From NCBI GenBank assembly GCA_021770615.1, contig JAETQR010000037.1:1-36251 (forward strand): a stretch of DNA of 36,251 nt. The letters run 5' to 3'. The notes under the pieces were generated by a model. The model was not told the origin of the DNA. It searched no databases and was given only the letters and a program-made list of their open reading frames with translations. Shown here piece after piece: positions 17,020-24,830 of this stretch (positions are counted from its first letter, which is position 1; every line of letters starts with the position of its first letter). Made by a program: the position numbers and the translations under genes. Source of the DNA: Lachnospiraceae bacterium (GTDB lineage Bacteria; Bacillota_A; Clostridia; Lachnospirales; Lachnospiraceae).

Positions 17020-17074
17020 AGTTTCCGCATATACCTCCCAAAATACTCCCCGACCCCCCAAGTGTCGTAGAGAT

Positions 17075-17083
17075 ATTATAGCA
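17075..17083 (-). promoter_or_regulatory. Promoter of the dnaD-loader-prs operon
   Basis: On the minus strand the extended -10 TGCTATAAT lies at 17083-17075. The -35 region is only a T-run with no good TTGACA match. Transcription would start near 17068, about 50 bases before the dnaD start. Confidence 0.6.
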
Positions 17084-17132
17084 TCAGTTGGACAGGCAAA
17101 AAAGAAATTTTTGAGCCAAAAATCAGGTTTTT

Positions 17133-17164
17133 TGTGGATAAAATCCTGTGGAAAATGTGGATAA
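17133..17164. promoter_or_regulatory. DnaA-box cluster upstream of dnaD operon
   Basis: Two perfect DnaA boxes, TGTGGATAA at 17133-17141 and 17156-17164 (complement TTATCCACA), flank a one-mismatch box TGTGGAAAA at 17147-17155. All three have the same orientation. They lie just after the murC stop and about 50-80 bases upstream of the -10 for dnaD. Confidence 0.75.
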
Positions 17165-17167
17165 CTC

Positions 17168-18544
17168 TTATTTTAATAACGCTTCCCCAATATTTACAAC
17201 ATCTCCGGCGCCCATAGTTATCAACAAGTCACCGGTTTGACAATTTTCCCGGCAGAAATTTTCAATCGCTTCAAAGGAAGGGAGATAACAGGCATCCACT
17301 CCACGTTCCTTAAGGGCTTCTGCAAGATCCCCGGAGGATATGCCCAGAGTATCAGTCTCACGGGCGGCGTATATATCTGCCAGGATAACATGGTCTGTGT
17401 GTGACAATGCCTTTATGAAGTCATCAAACAGTAATTTCGTCCGTGTGTAAGTGTGGGGCTGGAACACGCACCAGGTCTCACGGTGTGGGTAATACATAGC
17501 AGAAGTAAGACTTGCGGTAATCTCTGTGGGGTGGTGTGCGTAATCGTCGATGACTGTAACGCCGTTAAAGGTACCCTTGTACTCAAAACGGCGTTTTGTA
17601 CCGTGGAAATCCTTAAGCCCCTGCCCGGCCGTGTCAACCGGAATGCCAAGTATATCTGCGACAGCGAGGGCGGAGAGGGCATTGGACACATTGTGGTCTC
17701 CGTTGACCGACAGAGTGATCCGTGCGATAAATTCTCCGGATTTTATAAAGTCAAAGGATGCCCTGCCCATTTCATCGTGAGAGATGTTGGCAGCCCGGTA
17801 ATCCATGGAAATGTCAGGACCGTAAGTTACAACATTGCAGGGAAGCCCGCGGGTAATGTCTTCGTAGTCTGGAATTTCGCCATTTATGACCAGGGTTCCA
17901 TCCGCAGGGAGAAGTTCTGCGAAACTGCGGAAGGAATGGCGGATGTCGTCAAGATCCTTGAAAAAGTCCAGGTGGTCTTCGTCAATATTCAAGATGATAC
18001 TGATTTTCGGAAAAAAGTGCAGGAAACTGTTGGTGTATTCACAGGCCTCGGTGACAAAGATCTCGGAATGGCCGACACGGATATTTCCGTGAATGGCTTT
18101 TAGGATTCCCCCTACAGAGATCGTAGGATCCAGGCCTGCACTGAGTAAAACGTGGGAGAGCATAGAAGTGGTCGTTGTTTTCCCATGAGTCCCGGATACG
18201 GCAATAGGGATTTTATAGTTTGTCATTAACTGTCCAAGAAGCTCCGCACGGCTCAACATAGGAAGCCCCTTGCATAAAGCCGCCTGGTATTCTTCATTGT
18301 CTTCATGGATGGCTGCAGTATAAACAACAACGTCAATGCCTTCTATAATATTAGAGGCCTTTTGTCCGAAAAAAATAGTGGCTCCCGCTTTTTCCAGCTG
18401 CTCAGTAAGTGGGGACTGTCTGTGGTCTGAACCGGAGACGGTAAAGTTTTCTTTCAGCAGGATTTCTGCCAGGCCGCTCATGCTGATACCGCCGATCCCT
18501 ATAAAATGTACGTGTATCGGTTGTTTAAAATCAATTTTATACAT
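17168..18544 (-). CDS. murC: UDP-N-acetylmuramate--L-alanine ligase, 458 aa
   Basis: The cytoplasmic Mur ligase that adds L-Ala to UDP-MurNAc, the first peptide step of peptidoglycan precursor synthesis. The N-terminal Rossmann motif is HFIGIGGISMSGLA at 13-26, the ATP-binding loop is GTHGKTTTT at 118-126, the central domain carries TEACEY and NIDEDHLD, and the C-terminal domain carries DDYAHHPTEI and the QPHTYTRTK signature. The length of 458 aa is normal. The start codon has a GGAAGG-type ribosome site on the minus strand. No T-run terminator is seen after the stop, so some read-through into the dnaD operon is possible. Divergent from glgC. Confidence 0.97.
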   Translation of the reverse strand: MYKIDFKQPIHVHFIGIGGISMSGLAEILLKENFTVSGSDHRQSPLTEQLEKAGATIFFGQKASNIIEGIDVVVYTAAIHEDNEEYQAALCKGLPMLSRAELLGQLMTNYKIPIAVSGTHGKTTTTSMLSHVLLSAGLDPTISVGGILKAIHGNIRVGHSEIFVTEACEYTNSFLHFFPKISIILNIDEDHLDFFKDLDDIRHSFRSFAELLPADGTLVINGEIPDYEDITRGLPCNVVTYGPDISMDYRAANISHDEMGRASFDFIKSGEFIARITLSVNGDHNVSNALSALAVADILGIPVDTAGQGLKDFHGTKRRFEYKGTFNGVTVIDDYAHHPTEITASLTSAMYYPHRETWCVFQPHTYTRTKLLFDDFIKALSHTDHVILADIYAARETDTLGISSGDLAEALKERGVDACYLPSFEAIENFCRENCQTGDLLITMGAGDVVNIGEALLK

Positions 18545-18604
18545 ATATTACCTTCCCGCCCAGCATTAGCTTTCGCATAATCTGGTCATAGTTTATTTGT
18601 CTCT

Positions 18605-18633
18605 ATCATATTATTATAAACATATATGGTAAA
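18605..18633 (-). promoter_or_regulatory. Probable murC promoter
   Basis: On the minus strand TTTACC (18633-18628), a 17-base spacer and TATGAT (18610-18605). A nearby TATAAT at 18618-18613 is an alternative -10. The leader to murC is about 55 bases. Confidence 0.5.
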
Positions 18634-18706
18634 AAAACCAAGTTGAATTTTTTTGGTATATTTTCATAAAAAGTTCACAGAATGTACTCGAAATTTGTAA
18701 AATTTG

Positions 18707-18735
18707 TTCACGGATTGTGAAAACTATGTTATACT
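18707..18735 (+). promoter_or_regulatory. glgC promoter with inverted repeat
   Basis: Extended -10 TGTTATACT (18727-18735) with a weak -35 TTCACG 17 bases upstream. The -35 region is part of an inverted repeat TTCAC-5-GTGAA (18707-18721), and a further GTTCAC half-site lies at 18673-18678; together they could be an operator. Confidence 0.5.
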
Positions 18736-18768
18736 ATAAATAATCAACTATTGTGAAGGGGTGATGGC

Positions 18769-20043
18769 ATGAGAAAAAAAGAAATGATAGCAATGCTTCT
18801 GGCAGGTGGACAAGGCAGCAGACTCGGAGTCCTCACAGCCAAGGTTGCTAAACCGGCAGTTGCTTTTGGCGGAAAATACAGGATTATTGATTTCCCATTG
18901 AGCAATTGTATTAATTCCGGAATAGATACTGTCGGCGTGCTGACACAATATCAGCCACTTCGGCTTAACACTCACATAGGAATTGGGATACCGTGGGATC
19001 TGGACCGTAACTTTGGGGGAGTGACGATCCTGCCGCCATATGAGAAGAGCAGCAACAGCGAATGGTATACAGGTACAGCGAATGCGATCTATCAGAATCT
19101 GGACTATATGGAGACGTTTGACCCGGACTATGTATTGATTCTGTCCGGCGACCATATTTATAAAATGGACTATGAGATCATGCTTGATTACCATAAAGAA
19201 AATAAAGCAGATGTGACGATTGCAGCTATGCCGGTGCCGATCGAGGAAGCGAGCAGGTTCGGCGTTGTTGTTACGGGGGATAAGGGGCGTATTGCCGAGT
19301 TTCAGGAAAAGCCACCGCAGCCCAAGAGTAATCTGGCGTCCATGGGAATCTATATTTTCAGCTGGCCGGTGCTGAGGGAGGCGCTGATCGCACTGAGGGA
19401 CGAGCCGGGGTGCGATTTTGGCAAGCATATTATCCCTTATTGCCATGAGAAGGAGCGCAGGCTGTTTGCCTACGAGTATAACGGATACTGGAAGGATGTG
19501 GGAACTCTTGGCTCCTACTGGGAAGCTAATATGGAACTGATCGATATTATTCCGGAGTTTAATCTGTATGAAGAATTCTGGAAGATTTATACCAACAGTG
19601 GGATTCTGCCTCCACAGTATGTTTCCTCACATGCGGTGATCAACAGGAGCATTATCGGCAATGGCTCAGAGATCTACGGGGAGGTTCACAATTGTGTGAT
19701 CGGTTCCGGAGTGGTGATTGAAGAAGGAGCGGTAGTCAGGGATTCTATTATTATGAAAGATGTGAAGATCGGGAAAGGCTGTGTGGTTGATAAGGCTATT
19801 ATCGCCGAGAGGTGTACGGTTGGCGACTATGCGGTACTTGGGATCGGCGGCGAGGTGCCGAACAAGTTAAAACCGGCCATCTATTCGTTCGGTCTTGTGA
19901 CCATTGGCGAGAATTCAATTTTGCCGGATCACGTGCAGATTGGTAAGAATACTGCCATCAGTGGCGTTACATCCAAAGAGGACTACCCGAACGGGATACT
20001 GGGAAGTGGAGAGACATTGATAAAGGCAGGTGAGAGGATATGA
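18769..20043 (+). CDS. glgC: Glucose-1-phosphate adenylyltransferase, catalytic subunit, 424 aa
   Basis: Makes ADP-glucose from glucose 1-phosphate and ATP, the committed step of glycogen synthesis. The nucleotidyltransferase loop LAGGQGSRL is at 11-19, followed by [19 protein letters not shown], the [12 protein letters not shown] substrate region, [11 protein letters not shown] and EFQEKP. The C-terminal part is a left-handed beta-helix (hexapeptide) domain (about 290-400). The length is normal. AAGGGG (18756-18761) precedes the ATG. The glgD start overlaps its stop by four bases (ATGA), so the subunits are translationally coupled. The substrate would come from the phosphohexomutase encoded at 2892-4574. 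glgA and glgB are not in the window. Confidence 0.96.
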   Translation: MRKKEMIAMLLAGGQGSRLGVLTAKVAKPAVAFGGKYRIIDFPLSNCINSGIDTVGVLTQYQPLRLNTHIGIGIPWDLDRNFGGVTILPPYEKSSNSEWYTGTANAIYQNLDYMETFDPDYVLILSGDHIYKMDYEIMLDYHKENKADVTIAAMPVPIEEASRFGVVVTGDKGRIAEFQEKPPQPKSNLASMGIYIFSWPVLREALIALRDEPGCDFGKHIIPYCHEKERRLFAYEYNGYWKDVGTLGSYWEANMELIDIIPEFNLYEEFWKIYTNSGILPPQYVSSHAVINRSIIGNGSEIYGEVHNCVIGSGVVIEEGAVVRDSIIMKDVKIGKGCVVDKAIIAERCTVGDYAVLGIGGEVPNKLKPAIYSFGLVTIGENSILPDHVQIGKNTAISGVTSKEDYPNGILGSGETLIKAGERI

Positions 20044-21158
20044 GGGCAGTAGGGATTATCTTGGCAGGCGGAAACAGTAACAGGATGAGGGAACTGACCC
20101 GCAGGAGGGCTGTAGCGGCCATGCCGGTGGCAGGCAGTTACCGGGCAATTGATTTTGCCCTGAGTAATATGACTAATTCCCATATTCAGAAGGTTGCTGT
20201 CCTGACGCAATATAACGCACGTTCACTGAACGAACATCTGAATTCTTCCAAATGGTGGGATTTCGGAAGAAAGCAGGGCGGATTGTATGTATTTACACCG
20301 ACCATAACGGCAGACAACGGATACTGGTACAGAGGAACGGCGGATGCCATCCACCAGAATCTGGATTTTTTAAAGAAATGCCATGAGCCTTATGTAATTA
20401 TCACATCCGGTGACGCAGTTTACAAGATGGATTACAATAAGGTGCTGGAATATCACATTGCAAAGAAGTCGGACATTACAGTTGTCTGTAAGGAATTAAA
20501 TAACAAAGAGGACGCAAGTCGTTTCGGAGTGTTAAAAATGAACGAATCTATGCGAATTGAGGAGTTCGAGGAAAAACCGATGGTGGCACATGGGAGTACG
20601 ATCTCGACGGGAATTTACATTATCCGGAGAAGGCTGCTGATCGAGATGATTGAACATTGTGCAGAAGAGGACAGGCATGATTTTGTAACCGATATCCTGA
20701 TCAGATATAAGAATCTGAAAAAGATATACGGCTATAAAATAAAAGATTACTGGAGCAGCATATCAACGGTGGACGCATATTATCGGACAAATATGGATTT
20801 CCTGAAGCCGGAAGTAAGAAACTATTTCTTCAAGAAACATCCGGAGGTATACTCAAAAGTCAGCGATCTGCCGCCGGCAAAATATAACCCCGGCGCGGTT
20901 GTAAGAAACAGCCTTGTTGCAAGTGGAAGTATTATTAACGGAACCGTAGAGAATTCCATTCTTTTTAAGAAAACTTTTGTCGGGAATAATTGTGTGATCA
21001 AAAATTCAATTATTCTGAATGACGTCTACCTGGGGGACAATACGTATATTGAAAACTGTATTGTAGAGAGCCGTGATACGATCAGGGCAAATACACGGCA
21101 CATCGGAGAAAATGGTGTGAAAGTAGTCGTGGAAAAGAACGAGAGGTATGCATTATAG
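20040..21158 (+). CDS. glgD: ADP-glucose pyrophosphorylase regulatory subunit GlgD, 372 aa
   Basis: A paralogue of GlgC that forms a hetero-oligomer with it in Firmicutes and raises its activity. The fold is conserved, with [10 protein letters not shown] near the N-terminus, [19 protein letters not shown] and a C-terminal beta-helix, but the catalytic and substrate residues are degraded: the GlgC GQGSRLxxLT...KPAV stretch reads [20 protein letters not shown], lacking the KPA lysine. At 372 aa it is shorter than GlgC, as usual for GlgD. It overlaps glgC by four bases, and spoVG follows within about 40 bases without a terminator, placing a sporulation and RNA-binding regulator in the glycogen operon. 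Confidence 0.94.
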   Translation: MRAVGIILAGGNSNRMRELTRRRAVAAMPVAGSYRAIDFALSNMTNSHIQKVAVLTQYNARSLNEHLNSSKWWDFGRKQGGLYVFTPTITADNGYWYRGTADAIHQNLDFLKKCHEPYVIITSGDAVYKMDYNKVLEYHIAKKSDITVVCKELNNKEDASRFGVLKMNESMRIEEFEEKPMVAHGSTISTGIYIIRRRLLIEMIEHCAEEDRHDFVTDILIRYKNLKKIYGYKIKDYWSSISTVDAYYRTNMDFLKPEVRNYFFKKHPEVYSKVSDLPPAKYNPGAVVRNSLVASGSIINGTVENSILFKKTFVGNNCVIKNSIILNDVYLGDNTYIENCIVESRDTIRANTRHIGENGVKVVVEKNERYAL

Positions 21159-21196
21159 TGCAGCTGCTCGTAAGTAGGAAAGGGGCAAAAGAGGAA

Positions 21197-21469
21197 ATGC
21201 AGATTACAGATGTACGTGTGCGAAAAGTAGAAAAAGAGGGCAAACTTAAAGCAGTGGTGTCAATTACAATGGACGACGAATTTGTAGTACATGATATCAA
21301 AGTGATTGAAGGCGAGAAGGGCCTGTTTATTGCTATGCCCAGCAAGAAAGCTTTGGATGGAGAGTATCGGGATATCGCACATCCAATAAACTCAGGAACA
21401 AGGGAGCGCATCCAAGGCATCATCCTCGAGAAGTATAAAGAGGCAATAAGTGAACCGGTTGAAATGTAA
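21197..21469 (+). CDS. spoVG: SpoVG-family regulator, 90 aa
   Basis: A small protein of the SpoVG family, known as a septation, sporulation and virulence regulator that binds nucleic acid. The N-terminus [30 protein letters not shown] and the later [18 protein letters not shown] and [15 protein letters not shown] are family hallmarks. The true start is the ATG at 21197, which lies after AAAGGGG (21178-21184) and GAGG (21191-21194); upstream in-frame starts would add residues unlike SpoVG. It is the last gene of glgC-glgD-spoVG and ends before a strong terminator. Whether SpoVG has its own promoter inside glgD was not resolved. Confidence 0.95.
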   Translation: MQITDVRVRKVEKEGKLKAVVSITMDDEFVVHDIKVIEGEKGLFIAMPSKKALDGEYRDIAHPINSGTRERIQGIILEKYKEAISEPVEM

Positions 21470-21486
21470 AAATATCTGAAAAGAAT

Positions 21487-21529
21487 GCCGCCTGACAACG
21501 GATTTCCTGCTGTCAGGCGGCGCTTTTTT
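21487..21529 (+). terminator. Terminator of glgC-glgD-spoVG operon
   Basis: Arms GCCGCCTGACA (21487-21497) and TGTCAGGCGGC (21511-21521) pair perfectly over 11 bases with a 13-base loop, followed by GC and T6 (21524-21529). Confidence 0.94.
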
Positions 21530-21563
21530 GCCGGGGCGAAGCCGAGATCCCGTCATTCTTCCC

Positions 21564-21592
21564 TTGACAAATGAAAATTGATAGATTAGAAT
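21564..21592 (+). promoter_or_regulatory. Strong sigma-A promoter of proS
   Basis: Perfect -35 TTGACA (21564-21569), a 17-base spacer and -10 TAGAAT (21587-21592). Transcription would begin about 20 bases before the T-box stem I. Confidence 0.85.
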
Positions 21593-21616
21593 TACGGTTA
21601 ATTCAATATTTTTTGG

Positions 21617-21820
21617 CTGTGAAGAGGATTAGTACATGTAAGCCGGCTCAGAGAGGGGATCGTATGGTGTGAGATTCCTGCCCGGAGCTTATATGGAACC
21701 GGCCTTGGAGCCTCTGTATGAAAATGCAGCGTTTTAGCCGGCGTTAATGGTGAATGGAGAGAACTGCGGGAGGACTGCAGTTAACTAGGGTGGTACCGCC
21801 GAGCTTTTCGGTCCCTTTTT
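21617..21820 (+). promoter_or_regulatory. T-box leader of proS
   Basis: A tRNA-sensing leader that lets transcription continue when tRNA-Pro is uncharged. The conserved T-box sequence AGGGTGGTACCGCC is at 21787-21800, the stem I landmarks AGTA (21631-21634) and AGAGAGGGGA (21650-21659) are present, and the specifier region reads GAA-CCG-GCC-TTGGAGC, giving a proline codon CCG at 21699-21701. The terminator is GGG/CCC plus CCGA/TCGG (21788-21815), with T5 at 21816-21820. The specifier assignment is by alignment with memory of other T-boxes. Confidence 0.88.
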
Positions 21821-21823
21821 AGG

Positions 21824-21903
21824 GAGCGCGAAGATCGGCATTTTTTATGGAATGCCGGATATTGCGCTCTTAGTCAAAGATCCGGCGGAACAAGGGGTTC
21901 CGC
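21824..21903 (+). other. Nested hairpins between T-box and proS
   Basis: An outer stem GAGCGC (21824-21829) / GCGCTC (21864-21869) encloses an inner stem ATCGGCATT (21834-21842) / AATGCCGGAT (21851-21860, one bulged G). A separate hairpin GCGGAAC (21885-21891) / GTTCCGC (21897-21903) follows. They lie downstream of the T-box terminator and are not part of the standard T-box architecture. Confidence 0.55.
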
Positions 21904-21938
21904 GCAAATGCGATTAAAAAGAGAAGGAGAAGAGAAAA

Positions 21939-23378
21939 ATGGCAAAGGAAAAATTAGTAAAAAATATCACGCCTCGTGATGAGAACTTCGCACAGTGGTA
22001 TACAGATGTAGTGCGCGAAGCGAACCTGTGTGATTATTCCAGCGTGAAAGGGTGTCTGAATTATCTTCCGAACGGTTATGCGATCTGGGAGCTGATCCAG
22101 GCAGATCTGGATCGGCGATTCAAAGAGACGGGTGTGGAGAACGTATCTCTGCCGCTTTTGATCCCTGAGAGCCTGCTTGAGAAAGAGGCGGACCATGTAG
22201 AAGGCTTTGCGCCGGAAGTAGCCTGGGTAACCCACGGAGGTATGGAGAGATTGCAGGAAAGATTGTGTATCCGCCCTACTTCTGAGACATTATTCTGCGA
22301 CCTTTGGGCAAGGACCGTGAAATCCTACAGGGATCTGCCCAAAGTATGGAACCAGTGGAATTCCGTGCTCCGCTGGGAGAAGACTACAAGGCCGTTCCTT
22401 CGTTCCAGAGAGTTCCTGTGGCAGGAAGGCCATACGATCCATGCAACCTATGAAGAGGCAGAGGAGCGTACCATTCAAATGTTCCATGTATATGAGGATT
22501 GTTATAAAGAAACATTGGCGATCCCATTTGTTTCCGGAAGGAAAGCAGAACATGAGAAGTTTGCAGGCGCACAGGATACTTATACGGTTGAGGCGCTTAT
22601 GCATGACGGGAAAGCGCTGCAGTCTGCAACGAGTCATTTCTTTGGCAGTGGATTCCCGGATGCGTTTGGTATTAAATATATTGACAAAAATAATGAACCC
22701 CACAGTGTATATGAGACCTCCTGGGGATGGTCCACAAGAAGTATCGGCGCTCTGATCATGGTTCACGGGGATGACGACGGACTTGTACTTCCGCCGCATG
22801 TTGCGCCGGTTGAATGTAAGATCATTCCGATCGCCCAGCATAAGGAAGGCGTGCTTGACAAGGCTTATGCGTTGCTGGATGAGCTAAAAAAAGCAGGCTA
22901 TAGAGTGAAGATTGATGATTCTGAAAAAAGTCCCGGATGGAAATTTGCCGAGCAGGAGATTCTTGGTATTCCTACTCGTATTGAGATCGGGCCAAAGGAT
23001 CTTGAGAAGAATCAGGTGATCGTTGTGCGCCGCGACAATCGCGAGAAGACGGTGGTTCCTATGGACGAGATCGCGGTAAGGCTGCGTGGGATCTTAGAGC
23101 AGGAGCAGCAGGATATGTACGACAGAGCCAAGGAATTCCTGGACAGCCATATTGATTCCGCGACAGAAATGAAAGAGATGGAAGAGAAGTTCAAGGCAAA
23201 TCGCGGCTTTGTAAAGGCTTGCTGGTGCGGAGACCCTGAATGTGAGGGCGAGGTAAAATATGTGACCGGCGGAGCCGCAACAAGATGTCTGATCGAGGAT
23301 GAAGAAATGATCTCGGACAAATGTATCTGGTGCGGAAAGCCTGCAAAGCATATGGCATACTGGGGAAAATCTTATTAA
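21939..23378 (+). CDS. proS: Prolyl-tRNA synthetase, archaeal/eukaryotic-type, 479 aa
   Basis: A class II synthetase charging tRNA-Pro. At 479 aa it lacks the roughly 180-residue INS editing domain of the usual bacterial ProRS and instead carries a C-terminal zinc-like domain with Cys at 428, 430, 435, 450, 462 and 465 ending in a Tyr, the layout of the archaeal/eukaryotic-type (ProS type 3) enzyme. Class II core features include RPTSETLFCDLWARTVKSYR, the motif 2 area VLRWEKTTRPFLRSREFLWQEGHT and the motif 3-like YETSWGWSTRSIGALIM. AAGGAGAAG precedes the ATG at 21939. It is controlled by the T-box leader directly upstream and followed by cca with a 30-base gap. Confidence 0.96.
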   Translation: MAKEKLVKNITPRDENFAQWYTDVVREANLCDYSSVKGCLNYLPNGYAIWELIQADLDRRFKETGVENVSLPLLIPESLLEKEADHVEGFAPEVAWVTHGGMERLQERLCIRPTSETLFCDLWARTVKSYRDLPKVWNQWNSVLRWEKTTRPFLRSREFLWQEGHTIHATYEEAEERTIQMFHVYEDCYKETLAIPFVSGRKAEHEKFAGAQDTYTVEALMHDGKALQSATSHFFGSGFPDAFGIKYIDKNNEPHSVYETSWGWSTRSIGALIMVHGDDDGLVLPPHVAPVECKIIPIAQHKEGVLDKAYALLDELKKAGYRVKIDDSEKSPGWKFAEQEILGIPTRIEIGPKDLEKNQVIVVRRDNREKTVVPMDEIAVRLRGILEQEQQDMYDRAKEFLDSHIDSATEMKEMEEKFKANRGFVKACWCGDPECEGEVKYVTGGAATRCLIEDEEMISDKCIWCGKPAKHMAYWGKSY

Positions 23379-23408
23379 GAGACAGATGTCAGGAGCGAGG
23401 GATGATCA

Positions 23409-24746
23409 GTGGATGGCCAAAAAATAGAATTACCTGAAAAAGTGCATAACATTATTGCCACCCTGCAGATGCATGGCTATGAGGCGTATGCAGTCGGGGG
23501 ATGTGTCAGAGACTCCCTGCTTGGAAGAGAACCCGGGGACTGGGATATAACGACATCGGCAATGCCCGAGGAGACGAAGGAGCTGTTTCCTAGAACTTTT
23601 GATACAGGGATTGAGCATGGAACGGTAACGGTGCTTCTTGACCATGAGGGATTTGAGGTGACCACCTACCGTATTGACGGCGAATACGAGGATAGCCGGC
23701 ATCCCCGGGAGGTGACATTTACCAGGAATCTGCGGGAGGATCTGCTTCGCAGGGATTTTACCATCAATGCGATGGCTTATAATGAAAAGGAGGGCCTGGT
23801 AGATATTTTCGGGGGGATCAAGGATCTGGAAAAAGGGATCATCCGCTGTGTAGGTACGGCGAAGGAACGGTTCCGGGAGGATGCGCTCCGGATTTTGAGG
23901 GGGGTGCGTTTTGCCGCACAGCTTGACTTTGGGATTGAGGAGACTACAAGGGAGGCGATGGAAGAACTGGCTCCGACGCTTTCTTGTATCAGTGCGGAGC
24001 GGATACAGGCCGAGCTTGTAAAGATACTGGTATCCGGTCATCCGGAGATTTTAAAGACTGCCTGGGAACTTGGGATAACCAGGCAGTTTCTGCCGGAGTT
24101 TGACAGGATCATGGCGACCGGTCAGGAGACCCCTCACCACATGTATAATGTAGGGGAACATACGCTGTGTGCGCTCCGGAACATTCGGGCCGACAAGGTG
24201 CTGAGACTGACAATGCTTCTCCACGATATGGGGAAACCTGCGCTTAAGACGGTGGATGACAACGGGGTCGCGCATTTTAAAAGGCATGCCCTTAAGAGTG
24301 AGGAGATCGCGGGACAGGTTTTAAGAAGACTGAAATTTGACAATGATACCTCGCGCAAGGTATTGCGGCTGGTGCGGTGCCATGATTACCGAATGCCCGC
24401 TGCATCCCGGAGTGTCCGGCGGATGATGGCTTCGATCGGTGAGGATCTGTTCCCTTACTATATGGAGGTGCGCCGTGCGGATGTGCTTGCACAGAGCATG
24501 TACCAGAGAGAAGAAAAGTTAAAAAATCTGGATGACATAGAACTTCTGTATCATGAAATTACAGAGGCCGGACAGTGCGTATCGTTGAAAACACTTGCTG
24601 TAAGCGGCAGAGATCTGATCAACGCCGGTATGAGACCCGGAAAGGAGATCGGAGAAAAGCTTGCACGGCTTCTGGAGGCTGTCATTGAGGATCCCGAGCT
24701 GAATGAAAAAGAAAAACTGCTTGATCTTGTGAGGGAGGATTTTTAA
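23409..24746 (+). CDS. cca: CCA tRNA nucleotidyltransferase / HD-domain, 445 aa
   Basis: Adds or repairs the 3' CCA end of tRNAs. The class II nucleotidyltransferase head has GGCVRDSLLGREPGDWDIT at 30-48 with the catalytic DWD at 44-46, followed by the RRDFTINAMAYN and EDALRILRGVRFAA motifs that select nucleotides and bind tRNA. The C-terminal half has an HD domain (His251, HD at 272-273 in TMLLHDMGKP), as in many Clostridia CCA enzymes of about 445 aa, which may give phosphohydrolase activity. A GTG start at 23409 is supported by CGAGGG at 23396-23401. Probably co-transcribed with proS, linking charging and maturation of tRNA. Confidence 0.93.
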   Translation: MDGQKIELPEKVHNIIATLQMHGYEAYAVGGCVRDSLLGREPGDWDITTSAMPEETKELFPRTFDTGIEHGTVTVLLDHEGFEVTTYRIDGEYEDSRHPREVTFTRNLREDLLRRDFTINAMAYNEKEGLVDIFGGIKDLEKGIIRCVGTAKERFREDALRILRGVRFAAQLDFGIEETTREAMEELAPTLSCISAERIQAELVKILVSGHPEILKTAWELGITRQFLPEFDRIMATGQETPHHMYNVGEHTLCALRNIRADKVLRLTMLLHDMGKPALKTVDDNGVAHFKRHALKSEEIAGQVLRRLKFDNDTSRKVLRLVRCHDYRMPAASRSVRRMMASIGEDLFPYYMEVRRADVLAQSMYQREEKLKNLDDIELLYHEITEAGQCVSLKTLAVSGRDLINAGMRPGKEIGEKLARLLEAVIEDPELNEKEKLLDLVREDF

Positions 24747-24764
24747 AAAAGAGCCCTCTGGAAC

Positions 24765-24793
24765 ACATATTTTTCCTGCTTTTATCATACGTT
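24765..24793 (+). promoter_or_regulatory. Sigma-E-type promoter of the CotS-like gene
   Basis: ACATATT (24765-24771) matches the sigma-E -35 consensus (ATATT core), followed by a 14-base spacer and CATACGTT (24786-24793), matching 6 of 8 of the CATACAAT -10. Start of transcription would be near 24800, ahead of the coat gene at 24831. Confidence 0.6.
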
Positions 24794-24830
24794 TAGAAAG
24801 AATATGTAAAGTAAAGTGCAGGGGAAAGAT

